7,263 nucleotides of DNA from Gammaproteobacteria bacterium (GCA_030637945.1 DAOWFN010000200.1:1-7263), one strand, 5' to 3'. Positions 1 through 6,877 are shown, counted from the first letter of the stretch. The notes: generated from the letters alone by a model not told the origin. Translations and numbers: made by a program.

Positions 1-8
1 TAAAACAA

Positions 9-34
9 GATGATTCCGTCTTCGGCATCCTTTT
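9..34 (+). terminator. Possible Rho-independent terminator at left edge
   Basis: GATG, then CCG, the loop TCTT, CGG and CATC form a seven-pair stem with a three-base bulge (ATT). It is followed by C and four Ts. The window opens with TAA, so a plus-strand gene could end at or just left of position 1, and this would be its terminator. The stem is short and bulged and the T-run is short, so the call is weak. Confidence 0.25.
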
Positions 35-100
35 GATGTCGACATTACGAGAGAAAAAAGATTTAACAACCGACCATAGAAAAGAAGGTGCAAACAGATT

Positions 101-136
101 ACTTATTAATACCTGTATACTTCTTAATATCTGTAT
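101..136. repeat. 18-bp tandem direct repeat, two copies
   Basis: ACTTATTAATACCTGTAT (101-118) is followed directly by ACTTCTTAATATCTGTAT (119-136), with 16 of 18 positions identical. There is no third copy on either side. A head-to-tail pair of near-identical sites can be a binding site for a dimeric regulator such as an OmpR-type response regulator, but no gene start lies close by, so the role is unknown. Chance duplication by slippage in AT-rich DNA is the alternative. Confidence 0.5.
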
Positions 137-245
137 AGGGTTATAAGTTTTTAATCGACGTGAAAATTTTACTTTATCGCTCAACGTTTAAAGTTCCCTT
201 ACTTTATTACAGTCAGCGGTAAATTAGCTAAGTCCATCAGTCAGA

Positions 246-287
246 AAGATTTTTAAAATCTTCACGATATACAACAAGATTATCGTG
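246..287. repeat. Two adjacent inverted repeats
   Basis: AAGATTTT (246-253) and AAAATCTT (255-262) are perfect inverted arms around a single base. Immediately next to them CACGATA (263-269) and TATCGTG (281-287) pair perfectly across an 11-nt loop. The first is better suited to protein binding than to hairpin formation, because it has no loop. The second could form an RNA hairpin in either direction. Neither is followed by a T-run, so neither is a classical terminator. Function is unknown. Confidence 0.4.
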
Positions 288-499
288 CATGTATTAACGT
301 TGCATCAATGTCTTGCTACAGGTGGAAAACTTTTCGATATTTAGTGACGACGCTATCGTCTGGCTAATCAATTGTTGACGTAATATTTGTTCTTATTATT
401 TTTTATAATGCGGTAAAACTTAAATAAAATTAATAAGTTAGCAACCACTTATAGACTGATTATAGCAAGCAGAAATCACTTTTGTATTCTGAGGAGAAA

Positions 500-559
500 A
501 TGACGTGCCATCTTATGTGTGGCCGCCATACCGAAGGATCACATGTTTATTATTACTAA
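500..559 (+). CDS. Possible 19-aa leader peptide or microprotein
   Basis: ATG at 500 is preceded by GAGGAG (491-496), a strong Shine-Dalgarno match, though its 3' end is only three bases from the start. The frame reads MTCHLMCGRHTEGSHVYYY and stops with TAA. In 19 residues it has two Cys, three His, two Met and three consecutive Tyr at the very end. I do not recognise it. The last Tyr codon and the stop lie inside the left arm of a 9-bp hairpin (554-581), the arrangement seen when translation of a leader peptide controls folding of the RNA behind it. However, no plus-strand gene follows: the next 168 bases run into the 3' end of cusA on the other strand. It may be an orphaned leader, a short peptide-coding RNA, or a chance frame. 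Confidence 0.35.
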   Translation: MTCHLMCGRHTEGSHVYYY

Positions 560-581
560 TAAAAACAATTAGTTATTAGTA
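554..581 (+). promoter_or_regulatory. Hairpin overlapping the end of the 19-aa ORF
   Basis: TACTAATAA (554-562) and TTATTAGTA (573-581) are perfect 9-bp inverted arms around a 10-nt loop. The left arm consists of the last Tyr codon and stop of the small ORF plus a second in-frame TAA. A ribosome paused on the Tyr codons or at the stop would cover this arm and prevent pairing. There is no T-run after it, so it is not a complete terminator, and the stem is AT-rich and weak. Confidence 0.35.
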
Positions 582-636
582 TAAAAGCCGCTAAGCAGCA
601 TTATAAAAATATAAGATATCGCTTAATCATCAAAAT

Positions 637-713
637 AAACGGTAGGTTTTAGGCGATATAAGGTAAGTTAAGTAACATTTGTTTATATTTTAACCCGTTA
701 AATACCGTTTTTT
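637..713. terminator. Nested inverted repeat, possible bidirectional terminator
   Basis: Pairing arms occur in nested order: AAACGGTA (637-644) with TACCGTTT (703-710), GGTT (645-648) with AACC (692-695), ATATAA (656-661) with TTATAT (683-688), and GTT (667-669) with AAC (674-676). On the plus strand the outer arm runs into six Ts (708-713). On the minus strand it is followed by an ATTTT stretch. It lies within 100 bases of the cusA stop and is the only candidate I see for ending the cus transcript. The interior is bulged and the total span is long for an intrinsic terminator, so the call is tentative. Confidence 0.3.
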
Positions 714-727
714 ATTAGCGCTAAAGA

Positions 728-3700
728 TTAATCCTTCTTTAAACCCATACTCTTCCAGATCAAAAATACCGCCGGAATAACGATCAGCGTTAACAGCGTT
801 GCACTGACCATACCCCCAACCATCGGTGCAGCGATCCGGCGCATCACTTCGGAACCTGTTCCTCCACCAAACATGATCGGTAACAAACCTGCAATGATTG
901 CAGCCACCGTCATCATGATGGGGCGCACCCTTAACAGTGCACCATCAACAACTGCAGCGCGCACCCCATCTACTGTGAATTTGTTGCCTGATTTTTCAGC
1001 AGCGATGCGATGTTTTTCCAGTGCCTGATTTAGATAAACCAGCATGATTACGCCGATCTCTACAGATACACCGGATAACGCTATGAAACCAACACCCACG
1101 GCAACCGACATATTGTAATCAAGTAGATACAGAAGCCAGAAACCACCAACCAGAGCCAAGGGTAAGGTCCCCATAATAATTGCAACTTCAGTCAGGTTAC
1201 GAAAATTAAGGTAGAGTAAAAGTACGATGATCACCAGCGTTATCGGCACCACTGTTGTCAGTCTTTCTACTGCACGTACCATAAACTCGTACTGACCAGA
1301 CCAGGAAATAGAATAACCCGCTGGCAGTTTGACTCTTTCAGCAACAACCTGTTGCGCCTGTTGCACGTATGAACCCAGATCCCGCGCTTCGATATCGATA
1401 TAAATCCAGCCGTTAAGCCGGGCATTTTCGGTTTTGATCAACCCCGGTCCATTTTCGATACGAATATCAGCCACTTCTGCTAAAGGTATACGTGCACCTG
1501 AGGGGGTGACCACAGGCAGGTTTCGTAATTTTTCCAGTGAATCGCGCACGTCACGCGGGTAACGTACATTGATAGGATAACGCTCAAGCCCTTCTACTGT
1601 CATGGCGACGCGCATGCCGCCGAGCGCTGTACGCACCACTTCCTGAATATCGGCAATATTCAATGCAAAACGTGCTGCTTCACGACGCTTGATGTCGACG
1701 GTCACGTATCGCCCGCCGGCAACCCTTTCTGAATACACCGACACTGTACCGGGAACATCATTCAACACTTTTTCGATCTGTTTGCCGATTTCCTGAATCT
1801 TATTTAGATCAGGCCCTGCGACTTTGATACCCACCGGTGTTTTGATTCCGGTCGCCAACATGTCGATACGGTTTTTAATCGGCATGACCCAGGCATTGGT
1901 CAGCCCCGGAAACTGAACCAGCTCATTTAGTTCTTTTTTAAGCTTGTCCATGGTCATTCCCTCACGCCATTCATCTTTTGGTTTGAGCAGGATGGTTGTT
2001 TCGATCATGGTTAAGGGTGCCGGGTCAGTCGCCGTTTCTGCACGACCGACCTTACCAAAAACACGTTTCACTTCGGGCACAGTTTTTATCAACTTATCCG
2101 TTTGTTGCAGTAGTTGCTGCGCTTTGCCAACGGACACAGCAGGGAAAGTACTGGGCATATACAACAGATCACCCTCATCAAGATCCGGCATAAATTCTGA
2201 GCCCAATTGACTAAGCGGCCACAGGCCAATAACCACTATTAACAAGGTAACCGACAAAACTGTTTTTGGCACACTCAGCACCAGGTTTATAAAGGGCCTA
2301 TAGGTTGCAATCAATACTCGATTAACCGGATTTTTATGCTCAGGTGTCACATGCCCGCGAATAAAATACCCCATCAACACCGGCACCAGCGTCACTGACA
2401 AACCGGCGGCAGCGGCCATGGCAAAGGTTTTAGTATAGGCAAGCGGTGCAAACATACGGCCTTCCTGTGCTTCCAGTGTAAACACCGGTAAAAAACTCAA
2501 GGTGATTATGAGCAATGAAAAGAACAGCGGCGGTCCGACTTCTTTCGATGCTTCACGTATCATCTGCCAGCGATTTTCGTCAGTGACTTCAGTCCGCTCC
2601 ATATGTTTGTGCACGTTTTCTATCATCACGATGGCGGCATCAACCATGGCACCAATGGCGATCGCTATACCACCTAATGACATGATGTTTGCATTAATCC
2701 CCATTCGCTCCATCACGATAAATGCCGCGAATATACCGACGGGCAATGAAAGGACGATGACCAGCGCCGAGCGCAGATGAAAAAGAAATAATGCACACAC
2801 CAGTGCAACAACAATAAATTCTTCAACCAGTTTCCCGTTGAGCGTGGTAACGGCACGTTTGATTAAAGCGGAGCGGTCATAGGTTTCTACGATCTCTACA
2901 CCGTCAGGCAAACTTCGCGACAACTCGGCGAGTTTCTCTTTGGCAAGGTTGATGGTAGTTAACGCATTCTCACCATAACGCATGACAATAACACCGCCGA
3001 CCACTTCACCCTCACCATCAAGTTCAGCTGCCCCTCGACGCAACTGTGGCCCAAGACGAATCTGTGCAACATCTTTTAACAGGATGGGCGTGCCCTGCTC
3101 ATTAACACCCAGTGGAATATGGCGCAGGTCATCAAGTTCATCCACATATCCGGTTGCGCGCACCATGTATTCTGCTTCAGACATCTCGATAACTGAACCA
3201 CCGGTTTCCTGGTTGCCACGCTGGATTGCCTGTCTGATTCTTACTAACGGCAAGTTGTAAGCACGTAAGCTATCCGGGTCGAGAACCACCTGATATTGTT
3301 TGACCATACCGCCAATCGTCACCACTTCGGAAACACCGGGTACGGTCTGTAATTCATATTTTAAAAACCAGTCCTGAATACTGCGTAACTGCGACAGATC
3401 ATGCCCGCCGGTTTTATCGACCAGTGCATACTCATAGACCCAGCCTACCCCGGTAGCATCTGGTCCGAGTTCAGGTCTGGCATCCGGCGGTAACTTACTC
3501 GCTACCTGGCTTAAATATTCCAGAACTCGGGAACGCGCCCAGTACAGATCAGTACCATCTTCGAAAATCACATAGACAAAAGAGTCACCAAAAAAAGAAT
3601 AACCTCGCACATTGGTGGCTTTAGGCACAGACAGCATCGCCGTAGTCAATGGATAAGTCACCTGATCTTCAACAACCTGTGGTGCCTGGCCGGGATAGGT

Positions 3701-3853
3701 TGTTTTAATGATCACCTGCACATCAGACAGGTCAGGCAAAGCATCGAGTGGTGTTTGCTTAACTGCGTAGACGCCCAGGCCGACAAGTATAAATGTCAGC
3801 ATCACAACCATGAAACGGTTATCGATAGACCAGTCGATAATTTTCTCAATCAT
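728..3853 (-). CDS. cusA: CusA, Cu(I)/Ag(I) RND efflux transporter
   Basis: Inner-membrane pump of the heavy-metal-efflux branch of the RND family. It uses the proton gradient to drive Cu(I) and Ag(I) out through CusB and CusC. The length, 1041 aa, matches E. coli CusA (1047), and the sequence is colinear with it throughout. TM1 is at about 14-33, the first periplasmic loop runs to about 340, TM2-TM6 lie at 345-498, TM7 at about 530-548, the second loop runs to about 865, and TM8-TM12 occupy 868-1035. The periplasmic metal site M566, M616 and M665 corresponds to E. coli M573, M623 and M672. The TM methionine pairs M391/M1004, M403/M479 and M410/M494 are also kept, as are proton-relay residues D405 and E932. 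Two differences stand out: the E. coli relay lysine K984 is I979 here, and the exit pair M271/M755 is L271/R748. The start overlaps the cusB stop as ATGA, with AAGGGA upstream. The Met sites favour Cu/Ag over the Zn/Co/Cd of CzcA. Confidence 0.96.
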   Translation of the reverse strand: MIEKIIDWSIDNRFMVVMLTFILVGLGVYAVKQTPLDALPDLSDVQVIIKTTYPGQAPQVVEDQVTYPLTTAMLSVPKATNVRGYSFFGDSFVYVIFEDGTDLYWARSRVLEYLSQVASKLPPDARPELGPDATGVGWVYEYALVDKTGGHDLSQLRSIQDWFLKYELQTVPGVSEVVTIGGMVKQYQVVLDPDSLRAYNLPLVRIRQAIQRGNQETGGSVIEMSEAEYMVRATGYVDELDDLRHIPLGVNEQGTPILLKDVAQIRLGPQLRRGAAELDGEGEVVGGVIVMRYGENALTTINLAKEKLAELSRSLPDGVEIVETYDRSALIKRAVTTLNGKLVEEFIVVALVCALFLFHLRSALVIVLSLPVGIFAAFIVMERMGINANIMSLGGIAIAIGAMVDAAIVMIENVHKHMERTEVTDENRWQMIREASKEVGPPLFFSLLIITLSFLPVFTLEAQEGRMFAPLAYTKTFAMAAAAGLSVTLVPVLMGYFIRGHVTPEHKNPVNRVLIATYRPFINLVLSVPKTVLSVTLLIVVIGLWPLSQLGSEFMPDLDEGDLLYMPSTFPAVSVGKAQQLLQQTDKLIKTVPEVKRVFGKVGRAETATDPAPLTMIETTILLKPKDEWREGMTMDKLKKELNELVQFPGLTNAWVMPIKNRIDMLATGIKTPVGIKVAGPDLNKIQEIGKQIEKVLNDVPGTVSVYSERVAGGRYVTVDIKRREAARFALNIADIQEVVRTALGGMRVAMTVEGLERYPINVRYPRDVRDSLEKLRNLPVVTPSGARIPLAEVADIRIENGPGLIKTENARLNGWIYIDIEARDLGSYVQQAQQVVAERVKLPAGYSISWSGQYEFMVRAVERLTTVVPITLVIIVLLLYLNFRNLTEVAIIMGTLPLALVGGFWLLYLLDYNMSVAVGVGFIALSGVSVEIGVIMLVYLNQALEKHRIAAEKSGNKFTVDGVRAAVVDGALLRVRPIMMTVAAIIAGLLPIMFGGGTGSEVMRRIAAPMVGGMVSATLLTLIVIPAVFLIWKSMGLKKD

Positions 3854-5073
3854 GGCTGCATCCCTTCATCAGTCATAGAATTTTCTGTCTCTGGCATAGA
3901 AGACATCCGGACGATACTGCCCCGCATACTCGCTTCAGAGTCGATCATGAACTGTCCTGATGTAACAATTTCATCTCCTTCATTTACCCCTTTGAGAATC
4001 TCAACGTAGTTTCCGCTTTCGATACCGGCCATCACCTCTCGTGCTTCAAACCTGCCCTCACCCAATGCGACGATGACACGCTGTTCGCGCCCGGTTCGTA
4101 TTAACCCCTCCAGAGGGATAACGATGGTATTCTCTTTCGCACCACCAAATATTTTCACATTGGCGTACATGTTTGGTTTTAACAGCTCACCCGGATTATC
4201 AAACCGTAAGCGAACTTTGAGAGTGCGTGTCTTCGGATCCAGACTGGGATAAATATATTCAACTTTACCCTGCCATGTTTTACCCGGTATATATGAGAGA
4301 TTAACTTCTGCACTTTGCCCTACTTCAACCCAGGCAGATTGGCGCTCAAAAACTTCCGCAAGCAACCAGACGCTGGATAGGTCGCCTAAAGTCATAACTT
4401 TCATCGAAGGGCTTACGAACATACCCTCACGAACAGGCAGATCTGAAACCACACCATCCTGTGGTGCATATACAGAGATGTTTTGCTTCACCTTCCTGCT
4501 TCTTTGCAGCTGTTTAATCTGTGCTTTAGAAATACCAAGAGCGATCAGACGTTCTTTAGATGCACGGATTAAGCCTTTATTCTTAGACGTTAAGGCAGTA
4601 AGCAATTCTTCCTGCGCATTGACTAATTTTGGTGAATATACATCAAACAATAACTCACCTTTCTTGAAACGATCACCTTCAGACTCGACGACAAGGTTTT
4701 CTATCCAGCCTTCTGTACGCAGGTGTATGTGACTGACTTTTGATTCATCATAACCGACGTAACCAACCGTATCGATGCCACGCCACAACCTTGCCATTTC
4801 TGCCTTTGCCGTTCTGACACCAAGATTCTGTACGACGACAGGTGAAATACTTACCGTACTGGCATCTTCATTTTTACCTTGATAATAAGGTATTAGATCC
4901 ATACCCATCGGTGACTTGCCGGGCTTATCACGACGATAATTCGGATCCATCGGTGCCACCCAGTACATTATTTCTTTTTCCTCTTCAGCAAAAACTGTTG
5001 CTGAATATCCAAAAGACAGATAAGCCGCAAATAGACTGCCCGCTAACAAGGTAATTAAATTATATTTGTTCAT
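3850..5073 (-). CDS. cusB: CusB, periplasmic adaptor of Cu/Ag efflux pump
   Basis: Membrane fusion protein that links CusA to the outer-membrane channel and passes metal to the pump. It has 407 aa, the same size as E. coli CusB. A signal peptide covers about 1-29, with likely cleavage after the alanine in TVFA. A small heavy-metal-binding domain follows at about 36-63 (YWVAPMDP, then DKPGKSPMGMDLIP). Its methionines M42, M56 and M58 match the three Cu(I) ligands of E. coli CusB, and it has no cysteine. A barrel-sandwich (lipoyl-like) half begins at about 115, and a short helical hairpin at about 148-195 is followed by the second half at about 200-230. The beta-barrel and membrane-proximal regions run to about 385 (TRTLKVRLRFDN and LKPNMYANV are typical). 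The last 25 residues form a Met-rich tail. The start has AGGAG nine bases upstream and lies 14 nt inside the end of cusC; the stop overlaps cusA by 4 nt. No CusF-like domain is fused to it. Confidence 0.95.
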   Translation of the reverse strand: MNKYNLITLLAGSLFAAYLSFGYSATVFAEEEKEIMYWVAPMDPNYRRDKPGKSPMGMDLIPYYQGKNEDASTVSISPVVVQNLGVRTAKAEMARLWRGIDTVGYVGYDESKVSHIHLRTEGWIENLVVESEGDRFKKGELLFDVYSPKLVNAQEELLTALTSKNKGLIRASKERLIALGISKAQIKQLQRSRKVKQNISVYAPQDGVVSDLPVREGMFVSPSMKVMTLGDLSSVWLLAEVFERQSAWVEVGQSAEVNLSYIPGKTWQGKVEYIYPSLDPKTRTLKVRLRFDNPGELLKPNMYANVKIFGGAKENTIVIPLEGLIRTGREQRVIVALGEGRFEAREVMAGIESGNYVEILKGVNEGDEIVTSGQFMIDSEASMRGSIVRMSSMPETENSMTDEGMQP

Positions 5074-6343
5074 TATTTGAATCTCCTGTTACGTAGAGCA
5101 GCTTTGCCTGTGCCGTCGCACGATCAACTCGTACCCGTAAACTTTCCAGGCGAACATCGAGCTCTGTAATCTGCGCACGCATCAATGTATTAAATTCTGA
5201 GACACCGCTCTGGTACGCATTTAACGCTGCTTTTGAATTATTTTTTGCTGCTGTGAGCAAGCTATTTTTATATAACAACTCGCGTTCACCAAGACGCAAC
5301 CATATATGCTTATTTTTCTCATAAAACTTTTTCAACTTTCTTAACTGGTCATCTTTTGAATAACGCGCAGCGGTGACCATCTGCTGACCTGAAGCAACCG
5401 TTTTATCCTGTCGGTTGCCTGTAAACAACGGTACATCCAGGGTCACGATTGCGGTAGCAAAATCAGGGCGTTCAGTTCCATCCGGATTGTTGCCGGAGCG
5501 AAATCCATAATCGACCAATAATCCCCAGCCAGGTTTATACTCCTGACGTGCCATCTCGGTCATCTGTTTACTGGCATCGACTTTGGCGCTCTCTGAACGG
5601 ATTAACGAATGTGAAGAAATAACCTGGTTCAAATCTACCTGCTCGGGCAACGTTGGTAACACTGGGAATTTCATACTGATATTGTTCCAGGCTATATCAC
5701 CTATCCACTGCGCAAGCTCTGCACGGAAACTCTCTTCTCTTGCCTGTATTTTTGTTGACCGGTCATCAAGTCGCGATAGTTCCAAACCTGCAAGAACAAC
5801 ATCCTGCTGATTTACACGACCCGAGGCATAATTGGACTCCGTGATTTTAACTAGCTCTGAAAACAGCTTTCTTGTCTCTCTGATAATCTGATAGGCAGAG
5901 ACTTCATAGAATAAATTAAGATAAGTTTCACGGACGTCTCTGATAATTTTTAGCTGTTCATCATCTGCCTTCGACAATGCCGCACGTGATAAAAAACGTG
6001 ACTGCTGCTGTTTTATAGCAAGCGAATCGCCACGCGGGAAATTTTGCTGAATACCAATCTTCACCTGCGTCATCTGTTCCTGTTTCAGGTCAAAAGTATC
6101 AACGGGTACATTCACCGCACCCAGGCGTAATTTTGGATCCGGCAAAGTATCATCTGCCACAGATGCTTCGCTAAAAGCACGAGATGTTGCTCTGTAACTT
6201 TCGATCGACGGGTCAGACTGGACAGCGAGTCGCTCTGCCTGCTGTAAATTCAGGGCAAAACTATTGCTGGAAACTAACAACAATCCAGAAAATCCTAAAC
6301 AAAAAAATAATTGTTTTATATTTTTAAAATATGAATGACACAT
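5060..6343 (-). CDS. cusC: CusC-like outer-membrane channel (TolC family)
   Basis: Outer-membrane component of the tripartite pump: a trimeric beta-barrel with a long periplasmic alpha-helical tunnel. The frame extends to an ATG at 6355, but I chose the third in-frame ATG at 6343 because GGAG lies six bases before it and nothing resembling a ribosome-binding site precedes 6355. This gives 427 aa; the upstream start would give 431. A signal peptide ends at about residue 30 (SNSFA, then LNLQQAERLA). Two outer-membrane efflux protein repeats follow, roughly 40-235 and 250-425, with the usual GRVNQQDVVLAGLELSRL in the first and GVSEFNTLMRAQITELD in the second. E. coli CusC is a lipoprotein, but no lipobox cysteine is visible here, so this protein is probably not acylated. 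Sequence alone would also allow the label CzcC-like; the Cu/Ag assignment comes from cusBA, with which it is coupled. Confidence 0.9.
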   Translation of the reverse strand: MCHSYFKNIKQLFFCLGFSGLLLVSSNSFALNLQQAERLAVQSDPSIESYRATSRAFSEASVADDTLPDPKLRLGAVNVPVDTFDLKQEQMTQVKIGIQQNFPRGDSLAIKQQQSRFLSRAALSKADDEQLKIIRDVRETYLNLFYEVSAYQIIRETRKLFSELVKITESNYASGRVNQQDVVLAGLELSRLDDRSTKIQAREESFRAELAQWIGDIAWNNISMKFPVLPTLPEQVDLNQVISSHSLIRSESAKVDASKQMTEMARQEYKPGWGLLVDYGFRSGNNPDGTERPDFATAIVTLDVPLFTGNRQDKTVASGQQMVTAARYSKDDQLRKLKKFYEKNKHIWLRLGERELLYKNSLLTAAKNNSKAALNAYQSGVSEFNTLMRAQITELDVRLESLRVRVDRATAQAKLLYVTGDSNNEQI

Positions 6344-6349
6344 GGCCAT

Positions 6350-6353
6350 CTCC
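6350..6353 (-). promoter_or_regulatory. Ribosome-binding site deciding the cusC start
   Basis: GGAG on the minus strand lies six bases before the ATG at 6343. It falls inside the two codons that follow the more upstream ATG at 6355, so the 6355 start would bury it. The leader before 6355 (ACACTGATTAATT) has no purine-rich match. The favoured protein therefore begins MCHSYFKN. Confidence 0.6.
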
Positions 6354-6355
6354 AT

Positions 6356-6431
6356 AATTAATCAGTGTTCATACTTTGATTATGCGACAGCTTTCCTGCA
6401 ACGCATAGAACCAGAGTAAATTATTTACTTT
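6356..6431 (-). other. Gap between small Cys-rich gene and cusC, with a hairpin
   Basis: These 76 bases separate the small gene from the cusC frame. They contain inverted arms ATGCG/CGCAT (6382-6386 and 6402-6406). Inside these, CAG pairs with CTG around a GAAAG loop, giving an eight-pair hairpin with unequal bulges. No T-run follows on the minus strand, so it should not terminate transcription. A processing or stabilising element is possible. I see no convincing promoter and no copper box here, so cusC most likely shares the transcript that begins upstream of the small gene. Confidence 0.4.
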
Positions 6432-6824
6432 TTAATTATAAAGATTTGCCGGAGGGCGTGAGGGGGGTGTTAGTTCTCGAACTAAAATGTCCGTAGAGAT
6501 ACTTACAGACTCAGAAACATTTCTAAAAACAGGCCCGTAAGATGATGACTGCATGACCAATGAAGCACTCATACCCATATCACAGCTACCTGCACAAGCA
6601 TCATCACAGCAACAGCATTGTTGATCGACCGCTATAGATTGATCATGATCCATGTGATGACTGGTTTGGCCTTGTACAGATTGATCTTGGACCATGGAAT
6701 TCATTACTGACATATCATCCATCTGGCAATGCGTAGATTGTATTGCCATCACACTACGTAGTGGCGCAAACATCAATAAAATGATGAGCACGTAATGAAG
6801 TGATTTGTAATGTTTTAGGTTCAC
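6432..6824 (-). CDS. Small exported Cys/Met/His-rich protein, probable metal binder
   Basis: This 130-residue protein starts with GTG. The start is forced: an in-frame TAA lies two codons upstream, and later candidates would cut into the signal peptide. The ribosome-binding site is weak. The signal peptide is residues 1-27 (basic start, VLIILLMFA core, then SVMA before the cut), leaving about 103 mature residues for the periplasm. The mature part has seven Cys, eight Met and four His. They are grouped as HCQM (32-35), a Met-spaced stretch with M38, M41 and M44, HHMDH (56-60), and CCCCDDACAGSCDM (70-83). The C-terminus ends in a Pro/Arg-rich SRPPANLYN. Small unnamed proteins with an exported, Cys/His-rich core and an RPP-type tail are frequent next to copper-resistance genes (CopL-like), but I cannot assign a family firmly. 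The ligand set suits Cu(I)/Ag(I), and its place as first gene of the unit suggests metal capture or sensing. It has no CusF fold signature. Confidence 0.75.
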   Translation of the reverse strand: MNLKHYKSLHYVLIILLMFAPLRSVMAIQSTHCQMDDMSVMNSMVQDQSVQGQTSHHMDHDQSIAVDQQCCCCDDACAGSCDMGMSASLVMQSSSYGPVFRNVSESVSISTDILVRELTPPSRPPANLYN

Positions 6825-6847
6825 GGGTTAATGATAGTCTTTTTTCT

Positions 6848-6877
6848 TTATGATTCAATAGTTTCTTCAGGTTACAA
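6848..6877 (-). promoter_or_regulatory. Tentative promoter of the small gene-cusCBA unit
   Basis: On the minus strand TTGTAA (6877-6872) and TCATAA (6853-6848) lie 18 nt apart, placing a transcript start near 6841 and a leader of about 16 nt before the GTG. Each hexamer is an imperfect match. A weak -35 overlapped by an activator site is typical of promoters driven by a response regulator. Another start cannot be excluded. Confidence 0.3.

Larger units (their letters stand above)
1..727. other. AT-rich region without a large gene, downstream of cusA
   Basis: No long open frame is visible on either strand. The base composition is clearly richer in A and T than the cus genes. It holds a possible terminator (9-34), a tandem direct repeat (101-136), two hairpins (246-287), a 19-codon ORF (500-559) with a hairpin over its end, and a nested inverted repeat (637-713). 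Promoter-like elements on the plus strand are weak. TTGACG (375-380) and TATAAT (404-409) are each good hexamers but lie 23 nt apart. TTAGCA (438-443) and TATAGC (461-466) have a 17-nt spacer but only four matches each. Between about 140 and 370, apart from the two hairpins, I see nothing I can name. Confidence 0.6.

Noticed and set aside
375..409. TTGACG and TATAAT as a sigma-70 promoter for the small plus-strand ORF
   Set aside because: The 23-nt spacing is too long, and no good -35 is found 16-18 nt before TATAAT.
715..724. Palindrome TTAGCGCTAA just after the cusA stop as a terminator
   Set aside because: It leaves no room for a proper loop and no T-run follows on the minus strand.
1..727. 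tRNA, rRNA or known riboswitch in the left flank
   Set aside because: No cloverleaf, conserved T-loop sequence or riboswitch core was recognised.
1944..3260. Plus-strand open frames of 65-92 codons inside cusA (1944-2210, 1996-2193, 2502-2780, 2982-3260)
   Set aside because: They lie antisense to a strongly conserved gene and their translations have no recognisable domain.
3755..5810. Plus-strand open frames of 70-84 codons inside cusB and cusC
   Set aside because: Same reason: antisense shadows of conserved coding sequence.
6356..6431. Separate promoter or CueR-type operator for cusC
   Set aside because: Candidate hexamers match poorly and no MerR-family palindrome with a 19-20 bp spacer is visible.
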